The position numbers and the translations under genes are program-made. Positions 33,053-39,384 of a stretch of 39,384 nt of DNA are shown in pieces (the first letter of the stretch is position 1; every line of letters starts with the position of its first letter). Under the pieces are notes generated by a model that saw only the letters and a program-made list of their open reading frames with translations, was not told the origin of the DNA and ran no database searches. The stretch is from Bacteroidota bacterium (GTDB lineage: Bacteria; Bacteroidota; Bacteroidia; B-17B0; Aurantibacillaceae): assembly GCA_025363015.1 (NCBI GenBank), contig JANYEQ010000017.1, positions 1-39,384 of the forward strand, read 5' to 3'.

Positions 33053-35215
33053 ATGAAAAAACAATTATCTACACTAACATTAGGTTTAGCAATGCTAAGT
33101 TCTGTAGTTGGTTATTCGCAACAAATACAACCTTGCGTTACCTACGATGCAATGAACCAGTATTTTGCAACTAACCCACAAGCAAAAGCACAATATGAAA
33201 AAAAACAAGCTGAGTTTGAAATTACTTACAAAGCTAATGTAGCTAACCAAGCCTTAAACAAAACAGCGGCTGTACAATACACTATTCCTGTAGTGTTTCA
33301 TATATTACACACTGGTGGTTCTGAAAACATTACCGATGCACAATGTACTGCGGCCTTAGCTCAAATTAATAGCGATTATGCTGCTGCTGGCGCTGATTTT
33401 AACTCAATTTATGCTGATTTTAAAGCGTTGTACATTAACAGCGATATAAAATTTGTATTGGCTAAAAAAGACCCAAGCGGTAACTGTACCAATGGTATTG
33501 AGCATAAGTACGATACACGTACACTTTGGGATAGAAACCCAAGCGGTGCATTTAGTTATTTATACACAGGTATTACCTGGAATCCAACAAAATACCTAAA
33601 CATTATTATTGTAAAAGATATAGTTGCTGCACCAATGCAAGCAGGCACTGTTGTAGGTTACACATGGTTACCAGGTACTTGGGGTAGCGGTGCCGATCAA
33701 GATGCCATTGTGTACAACTATCAATTTTTAGCGGGTTTAAACGCACGTTCACTTTCGCACGAAATTGGTCATTGGTTTAACTTATCGCATACTTTTGGTA
33801 ATACTAATAATCCTGGTGTTACTTGTGGTTCTGTTTCTGGTGGTGATGGTGTATCAGATACTCCTGATACCAAAGGTAATTTTAGTACTTGCCCTGCCAC
33901 AGGTACAAATTCAAACGTTATATGTACATCGGGTACTACCCCATATTATCAAAATGTTGAAAACATTATGGATTACTCAAGCTGTCCTAAAAACTTTACA
34001 CAAGGTCAAACTACACGTGTTCGCACAGCGGCACAATCTGGTACTAGCGGTAGAAACAACCTTTGGTCGGCAGGTAATTTAACTTTTACCGATGTGAATG
34101 GAACAACGCCTTGCGCACCAATTGCTAATTTTTTACCAACCACTACATTTACAGTTTGTTCGGGTGGTTCATTAACCATGAAAGATTGTTCGTATAATGG
34201 TGTGATTACTTCGTATGCTTGGAGCGCAAATAATGGAGCTGTTATTGCTTTACCATCGGTATCGCAAACAGCAATTACGTTTCCTACCCCAGGTACTGTT
34301 AACGTTACTCTTACCGTTAGTAATGCACAAGGTAGCAGTACAATTGTAAAACCAGTAACCGTATTAAATGGTTCGCCAGTTATTACCAATAGTTATTTTG
34401 AAAGTTTTGAAGTGCCAACGGTTATACCTACCAATTGGGTGGTTAATAATTTAGGTGGTGGTGTAACATGGGCACAAACTGGTAATGCAGGTATTGATGG
34501 AAATGCTTCTGTATTTATAGATGGTTCACAAGATGGTGCAGGGCAAGTAGATATTTTACAAATGCCAATAATGGATGTTGTAAATTACCCAAATAATATA
34601 TTTAGTTTTAAATATGCATATGCCCGCCAAACAGCCACACAAGCTGATGTTTTAAAACTACAAGGTAGTTTAGATTGTGGTGGAACTTGGAACGATATTT
34701 ACACATTTAGTGCAGGTCAAATGGCATCAGGTTCGGGTGGCGTTTCAAATACTCCATTTTTACCAAGCCCAAGCCAGTGGAAAACATATGATGTAACAAA
34801 TACAGCTGCTTTATGGTTTAATTACCAAAGTTCGGCAAGTGTGTTGGTGCGTTTTCAGTTTATAGAAGACCCAGCTGCTGGTAATGGAAACAACTTGTAT
34901 TTAGATGCTATTAATGTTTCAGACCCTACTACCGTTGGTATTAACGAATTAACAAAAAGCATTAAACTTAATTTATATCCAAATCCAACCACCAGCGAAA
35001 CTACACTTAAGTTTAACTTAAACGATGCTTCAACCGTTAAAATTAGTGTAGTAGATGTGTTAGGTAACATAGTATTACCAATAACTAATACCAGTTATAC
35101 AACTGGTGAGCAAAGTATTGTTATTAATAAAAATAATAGCTTAGCAAAAGGTATTTACTTTGTAAACCTTAGCATAAATGGTGCTAAAATGAGCCGAAAA
35201 TTGGTTGTACAATAA
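33053..35215 (+). CDS. secreted M43 (pappalysin-like) metalloprotease with T9SS sorting domain
   Basis: 720 residues. Signal peptide 1-22; M43 zinc-protease domain to about 340 with H-E-I-G-H-W-F-N-L-S-H (His 236, 240, 246; Glu237 catalytic) and Met-turn N-I-M-D-Y (Met306); a PKD-like domain about 365-440; a MAM/adhesion-type beta-sandwich about 445-625; and a type A T9SS sorting domain about 630-720 (L-N-L-Y-P-N-P-T, D-V-L-G-N-I-V, G-I-Y-F-V-N-L, ending K-L-V-V-Q). It would be secreted by the PorSS/T9SS and released or anchored at the surface. It ends in a strong palindromic terminator. Family assignment is firm; substrate unknown. Confidence 0.95.
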   Translation: MKKQLSTLTLGLAMLSSVVGYSQQIQPCVTYDAMNQYFATNPQAKAQYEKKQAEFEITYKANVANQALNKTAAVQYTIPVVFHILHTGGSENITDAQCTAALAQINSDYAAAGADFNSIYADFKALYINSDIKFVLAKKDPSGNCTNGIEHKYDTRTLWDRNPSGAFSYLYTGITWNPTKYLNIIIVKDIVAAPMQAGTVVGYTWLPGTWGSGADQDAIVYNYQFLAGLNARSLSHEIGHWFNLSHTFGNTNNPGVTCGSVSGGDGVSDTPDTKGNFSTCPATGTNSNVICTSGTTPYYQNVENIMDYSSCPKNFTQGQTTRVRTAAQSGTSGRNNLWSAGNLTFTDVNGTTPCAPIANFLPTTTFTVCSGGSLTMKDCSYNGVITSYAWSANNGAVIALPSVSQTAITFPTPGTVNVTLTVSNAQGSSTIVKPVTVLNGSPVITNSYFESFEVPTVIPTNWVVNNLGGGVTWAQTGNAGIDGNASVFIDGSQDGAGQVDILQMPIMDVVNYPNNIFSFKYAYARQTATQADVLKLQGSLDCGGTWNDIYTFSAGQMASGSGGVSNTPFLPSPSQWKTYDVTNTAALWFNYQSSASVLVRFQFIEDPAAGNGNNLYLDAINVSDPTTVGINELTKSIKLNLYPNPTTSETTLKFNLNDASTVKISVVDVLGNIVLPITNTSYTTGEQSIVINKNNSLAKGIYFVNLSINGAKMSRKLVVQ

Positions 35216-35234
35216 CACTAAATTTAATTAAATA

Positions 35235-35270
35235 AAAAAAGCGTTTCAATTTAAATTGAAACGCTTTTTT
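35235..35270. terminator. bidirectional terminator, 36-base perfect palindrome
   Basis: 35235-35252 is exactly complementary to 35253-35270. The core GCGTTTCAATTT/AAATTGAAACGC is flanked by A6 and T6, so it can act on both strands. It sits between the convergent protease gene (stop 35215) and the Fn3 gene (stop 35297). Confidence 0.85.
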
Positions 35271-35296
35271 GTTTTATACCAAATAGTTATACCTTT

Positions 35297-35902
35297 TTAA
35301 ACTACCATAATGGTATAGGGGTCGCTTACTACTACAACTTTATTACTTTTAGTAATACTTACCCTAAACCAAAATTTAGTGCCAGGTGTAAGCCCTGTAA
35401 TAGTAGTTTTGCTAGTGGTGGTAAGGCTGGCTTTTGCCCAAGTGGTAATGCCAATGGGGTCGTTTGTAATTTCCCAATAATAGGCGGCATTGCCGTTGCT
35501 ATTTATTTCTAAATCAACCTCGCCACTAAGTTTACCCAATTTAGCTTTAAAGGTTTTAGGGTTTGGTGGGCTGTAGTTTTTAAGGTCAAAACCACTGGTA
35601 AGTAGTATGGTTTCGTTGCCATTGCCATCCCAATTTACTAAGCCTCCAATAACGCGTAGTATATTTTTTACATCTTTTTGTGCAGTGTGTATGGCACTTG
35701 TTTGCGCGGGTGTGGGTGTGTTTCCACCAGCGGTAATAGTACTAGTTAGTGCTGTAACATTGGTTTGTAAAATAGATATAAAAGGTACGCAACTGGGATA
35801 GTAGCTGTTGCTAATTAAGCTATCGTGTATGCTTTGCCCTTTTACGGCAAGCCCCGATGCATCTAAACTGGCGTAATTAAACGCTATTTGTTTTGTTTTC
35901 AT
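35297..35902 (-). CDS. fibronectin type III-like protein without signal peptide
   Basis: 201 residues. The N-terminal half is helical and lacks a hydrophobic signal (MKTKQIAFNYASLDASGLAV); the segment about 45-85 is Thr/Ala-rich. The C-terminal half (about 105-200) resembles one Fn3 domain: Y-Y-W-E-I-T, W-A-K-A-S-L, then T-T-I-T-G-L-T-P-G-T-K-F-W-F-R-V, the usual G-L-x-P-G-x-x-Y-x-F-R-V signature. Such Fn3 proteins recur in Bacteroidota genomes with no known role. It is transcribed toward the protease gene and shares its terminator. The location (cytosol or exported by an unrecognised route) is open. Confidence 0.75.
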   Translation of the reverse strand: MKTKQIAFNYASLDASGLAVKGQSIHDSLISNSYYPSCVPFISILQTNVTALTSTITAGGNTPTPAQTSAIHTAQKDVKNILRVIGGLVNWDGNGNETILLTSGFDLKNYSPPNPKTFKAKLGKLSGEVDLEINSNGNAAYYWEITNDPIGITTWAKASLTTTSKTTITGLTPGTKFWFRVSITKSNKVVVVSDPYTIMVV

Positions 35903-36581
35903 TTTAATTTGTTTTTAAATGTTATTAATTTAATTAGGTGTAAGCCTTCTGTATTTAGTTAAGCTGGCTTAGCGGAAGAAACTGCCACATAAAAAATACT
36001 ATACTTTTTATGCCTGCGGGTTTTTACTTTTTTGTGTTATCATACGCTTGTATATTTTATATAGTATAACGTATAAAAAATAAAAAAGTTACAGCAAAAA
36101 ATGTTAAAACCAATAAGTGGTAGCTTTTGGCGCATAAGTGGCGGTACTTTTAATATAACTGGTTAGTTTTTTAATATAACTGGTAATGGTAAATTAATAC
36201 GCATTGGGCTACTGTGTTTTTTGTAAGTATTACCCCCTAAATTAATACGTATGCTTGTAATACTTACAAGTTTTAATTTTTTATAATAAGTATTAACAGA
36301 GAAATTGCAATGTTGCTTGTAACACCTACAATTTTAACAATTTAATAATTAACATTTATTTGCTTTTGTAAAAACCGAAGTTTACTTTTACTATAACTAA
36401 CTAAATTATTAATAATCTAAAGAATAAAAATATATAACCAATTAAGGGTTGCTTAATGTAGTTCTGTTTGCGAAAAACCTAAAAACTATTTCAATAGATT
36501 TACGCCTAATTTTTGTAGGAAAGGATAAATGAATTAGTAACATAGCAAACTAATAATTAATTTAATAACTAAACAAAAAAA
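35903..36581. other. 679-base intergenic region with short direct and inverted repeats
   Basis: I see no gene here. Repeats: TAAGCC/GGCTTA at 35941-35946 and 35966-35971; the 16-base direct repeat TTTTAATATAACTGGT at 36148-36163 and 36169-36184; the direct repeat AAATTAATACG at 36191-36201 and 36239-36249; and the 12-base perfect inverted repeat TTGTAAGTATTA (36221-36232) / TAATACTTACAA (36258-36269), the right copy lying in a second palindrome CTTGTAA-TAC-TTACAAG (36254-36270). It must hold promoters for the two divergent genes, but I could not single out a convincing box. Confidence 0.6.
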
Positions 36582-39384
36582 ATGAAAAAACTAAAAACAA
36601 AACTTTTAATGGGCTTGCTGGCAGTAAGTGCCTTTACTATCACAACTAAGTTGTATGCCCAAAACACCTTACCAGGTGTGCAATGGTATTATGCTAAAGA
36701 ATCAACAAAACACCCATCAACACACCATGGCGAAGATTGGTTTTATGGTGTTAAATCTGTTGCCGATGGAAATTTTATTGGTACTGGTTATTCTGAAATT
36801 CCTTATCCAACTGTTACTTCTGCTACTACAGTTAGGCAACCTACTATTGTAAAAGTGGATAAAAATGGTAATTTTTTGTGGGAAACAATAATTATAGATA
36901 ATAACTATGGGGTTGAACCAAGCTCTAATACTAATGGCTATGGATTACAAATTATTGAAGATGCTTTAAGTTACATTATTTTTGGTAAAAAAATTCAAAA
37001 TATTGGCGGTGCTGATCGTTTAGGACATTTTTCGGTACGCCTTAATAAAACAACTGGAGTTATGGATGCTGCTTGGGGTGTAAAATATTATAATACATAT
37101 ACAATACCTGGACTTTTAGGCGGTACATTTTTTAAAGATGTAGCATCATTAGACTACTCTTTTGCAAAGGAAATTAAAGATGCGACAGGTACAATTACAG
37201 GTTTTATTATATCTTCAGATGTAAATACTACTTCAAATGGAAATTCATATGCAGGTTTAAGTATAAAATTAAATGCTACAGGTGCCGTAGATGCCGCCTT
37301 TGGTAGTGGCGGTGTACAATTTTATTTTACTGCTTCAGCTGGTAACTATATAAATCCAATACTAAAAAATGTTACGGTTGAATACGATGCGAGCAATAAC
37401 CCAATTGCTTATTTATATACTGGTCGCATTATAAACTCAAGTATATTGCCTTTTACTAACGATGTTTTACTCTTTAAAACAGACCTAACAGGTACAATAT
37501 TATGGCAAAAAATATTTACTAAAAATACTGTAGGAATACCCTATATTGATTTGTTAGATAATGTTGCTTGTGGTACAAGTGCTGGAAACAAAACAGATGA
37601 AGAAAGTGGGGTTTACTTGGAACAATTAACTGCTGGCGGAGATTTTGTAATGGTAGCGCAATTCAATATTAATGGTAGCGTGCCTTCAAGTGGCTGTGTT
37701 AGCATAGCATTAAATACATATGCTCAAGGCTATTTACAAACAGACCCTGCGGTTATTCGTTTTAATACAAGTGGTAATTTTATTTGGGCAAAAAACATTC
37801 CTAATTCTACTGGTATTGATTATTTTAATCCTTTAAAAGTATTACCGGGTGGCACAGCTCTTGTTGTAGGTGGCTCTGATGCAACGTCAAACTTAAACAT
37901 CGTTCAACCCCAACTTTCAAAATTAGATGCTTCAGGAAATATTTTATGGACAAAAAATTATTTTGATAATGTAAACCAAGAAGTTGAAGTTTGCCTTTTT
38001 GGTATTGATTATACTTTAGATAATGGCTATTTAATTGGTGGCAATAACGATGCGCAAATTAATAATCAAGATGAAGATTATGAAATGATTAAAACTTACG
38101 ATGAATGTAGTTCGCTTCAAACTTACGATATTAATGGTTTAACTGTAAATGCTGGCACAACAATTAATTGGAACTCTAACCACTCAGTAATAGGCATTGT
38201 TACTGTAAAAGCAGGCGGTGTTTTAAACATTACAGGTGCTGCTACAACTATACAATTTGCCGATAGTAAAGCGAGCGGTATACCAACAAAAATTATTGTA
38301 AAACCCGGTGGTAAATTAAATATAAACGGTGCCACATTAACCTCGGTTTTGGCTTGCCCAAATACCATTTGGAATGGTATTGAAGTAGAAGGAAATTATA
38401 ATAAATCACAAGCTCTATCAGGTGGTGCAGGCGTTTTTCAAGGTTTTGTAAACATTACAAATGGTGGTACAATAAGCAATGCACGTTTAGCAATACTTAC
38501 TGCCACTACACTAAGCAATAATTTTGCAGATGGTACAAAAACAGGAGGTATAGTTATAGCAAACAATGCTAATTTTATTAATAATATGGGCGATGTAGCT
38601 ATTTTTTCTTATCATAGCCCTAATGGTGGTAACTTAAGTAGCTTTGTAAATTGTAATTTTAAAATTAATGCGCCTTTGTTAGATGGTGGTATACCACAAT
38701 ATAGGGCGGCATTGGTGGATGTAGATGGTATAAAATTTACAGGTTGTAACTTTGAAAACACAACAGGCAATTTTAACAATAGTGGTTATGGTATTTATGC
38801 AAGCGACGCCAACTTTTTTGTAGACCAAATTAATGCCAGTAACCCAACAAAAATAAGTGGTTTTGATAATGGAATTTATGTATCCAACAGCAACCCATTA
38901 CGTGTGCCAAGTATTAAAAACACTAGTTTTTTTGATAACTATTATAACTCTACCTACATTAACAACGTAACTACCCCAGTTTTTGAATACAACTATGTGC
39001 GCACATCTAGCATAGGTGGTGCTGGCACCGGCTTGTACTTAAACAATTGTAAAAACTACAATGTAAACAACAACACCTTTTTACAAAACCCCGCTTTAGT
39101 TGATGGTGGCGATGTAGGTATGTATGTAAACAACAGCCAAGCAGGTGCCCACAGCATTTACCGCAACAATTTTAATAATTTTGCGGTGGGCATTGGTGCT
39201 TTAAACAATAATAGTGGCACTACTAATAATTTAGACGGCCTTAAAATGAATTGTAATGATTTTACATCCCAGCCCAATGGCTACGATGTGGCGCTAATGG
39301 GTACAAGCCCCACGGTAATGAGAGATCAAGGAGCAGTTTCCTCTAATGCGACCACGTTAGTGCGTAACAGATATGCTGCTCCAA
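36582..39384 (+). CDS. very large secreted surface protein, 5' part (runs off the window)
   Basis: An open frame of 934 complete codons begins at ATG 36582 and is still open at the right edge. The signal peptide is at 1-26 (K-L-K-T-K-L-L-M-G-L-L-A-V-S-A-F, cleavage near Y-A-Q). Residues about 30-500 contain at least four repeats of the form G-N-F-L-W-E / G-T-I-L-W-Q / G-N-F-I-W-A / G-N-I-L-W-T, each after a K/R-x-D/N strand, as in propeller-type domains of Bacteroidota T9SS cargo. From about 510 the sequence changes to short N/G/T-rich strands (T-V-K-A-G-G-V-L-N-I-T-G; K-P-G-G-K-L-N-I-N-G; Y-L-N-N-C-K-N-Y-N-V-N-N-N-T-F) typical of a right-handed parallel beta-helix. A T9SS sorting domain is expected beyond the edge but not seen. 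Confidence 0.85.
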   Translation, partial: MKKLKTKLLMGLLAVSAFTITTKLYAQNTLPGVQWYYAKESTKHPSTHHGEDWFYGVKSVADGNFIGTGYSEIPYPTVTSATTVRQPTIVKVDKNGNFLWETIIIDNNYGVEPSSNTNGYGLQIIEDALSYIIFGKKIQNIGGADRLGHFSVRLNKTTGVMDAAWGVKYYNTYTIPGLLGGTFFKDVASLDYSFAKEIKDATGTITGFIISSDVNTTSNGNSYAGLSIKLNATGAVDAAFGSGGVQFYFTASAGNYINPILKNVTVEYDASNNPIAYLYTGRIINSSILPFTNDVLLFKTDLTGTILWQKIFTKNTVGIPYIDLLDNVACGTSAGNKTDEESGVYLEQLTAGGDFVMVAQFNINGSVPSSGCVSIALNTYAQGYLQTDPAVIRFNTSGNFIWAKNIPNSTGIDYFNPLKVLPGGTALVVGGSDATSNLNIVQPQLSKLDASGNILWTKNYFDNVNQEVEVCLFGIDYTLDNGYLIGGNNDAQINNQDEDYEMIKTYDECSSLQTYDINGLTVNAGTTINWNSNHSVIGIVTVKAGGVLNITGAATTIQFADSKASGIPTKIIVKPGGKLNINGATLTSVLACPNTIWNGIEVEGNYNKSQALSGGAGVFQGFVNITNGGTISNARLAILTATTLSNNFADGTKTGGIVIANNANFINNMGDVAIFSYHSPNGGNLSSFVNCNFKINAPLLDGGIPQYRAALVDVDGIKFTGCNFENTTGNFNNSGYGIYASDANFFVDQINASNPTKISGFDNGIYVSNSNPLRVPSIKNTSFFDNYYNSTYINNVTTPVFEYNYVRTSSIGGAGTGLYLNNCKNYNVNNNTFLQNPALVDGGDVGMYVNNSQAGAHSIYRNNFNNFAVGIGALNNNSGTTNNLDGLKMNCNDFTSQPNGYDVALMGTSPTVMRDQGAVSSNATTLVRNRYAAP

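Noticed and set aside
36628-36852. 74-codon ORF inside the giant secreted protein gene
   Set aside because: It lies in another frame of the 36582 gene, whose signal peptide and long open frame are convincing.
1-39384. CRISPR array, tRNA, rRNA or complete insertion sequence
   Set aside because: No regularly spaced repeats, cloverleaf-like intergenic segments, rRNA-like conserved stretches or transposase frames were seen on either strand.

Overview
The window is AT-rich chromosomal DNA from a member of the Bacteroidota. Several features support this: a secreted metalloprotease with a type IX secretion (T9SS) C-terminal sorting domain, a PorE-like TPR/PD40/OmpA protein, Bacteroidota-type lipoproteins, very short intergenic gaps without Shine-Dalgarno sequences, and promoter candidates of the TTG-N19/20-TAnnTTTG type. 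No rRNA, tRNA, CRISPR array, transposase or integrase gene was seen. Genus cannot be fixed from the sequence.

Layout. 1-2154 is an accessory end that looks like part of an integron-type cassette array on the minus strand: the 5' end of a HARE-HTH gene (cut by the window edge), an attC-like fold at 117-251, and a 613-residue orphan lipoprotein. The right boundary of that cassette (GTTAGGGGTA, 2154-2145) is exactly complementary to the outer arm of its own attC-like element (242-251). 2271-4806 holds an exported protein of unknown function and leucyl aminopeptidase. 4897-7997 is a plus-strand group: fluoride channel, PorE-like outer-membrane protein and queuosine-precursor transporter. 8075-8779 is an unknown exported protein. 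8949-14210 is a plus-strand run: seven-heme cytochrome c with TPRs, MltG, Lgt and imidazolonepropionase, followed by a GT4 glycosyltransferase. 15394-17456 (minus) is the tRNA selenation pair selU-selD.

17609-19359 holds the most unusual pair: a transaldolase-fold protein fused to two KdsD-type CBS domains, followed by a KdsC-like HAD phosphatase. They are separated by a hairpin/T-run that ends directly at the second start codon. 19611-25646 (minus) is a tight exopolysaccharide operon: Wza lipoprotein, Wzc-type tyrosine autokinase, RfbC, WecA-type initiating transferase and a lytic transglycosylase with LysM. 25743-31973 (minus) holds a 7TM-HD phosphohydrolase, an SRPBCC protein, cysteine desulfurase, a small STAS-like protein, an outer-membrane barrel and a TPR protein. 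32048-35215 (plus) holds an SPFH protein and the T9SS-secreted M43 metalloprotease.

35297-35902 (minus) is a fibronectin-III-like protein. After a 679-base intergenic stretch rich in short repeats, a very large secreted protein (propeller-like N-terminus, then beta-helix-like repeats) starts at 36582 and runs off the right edge.

Overall the core is housekeeping plus cell-envelope construction (lipoprotein modification, peptidoglycan cleavage, capsule export, T9SS cargo). The two places most worth further work are the cassette boundary at the left edge and the transaldolase-CBS/KdsC-like pair.
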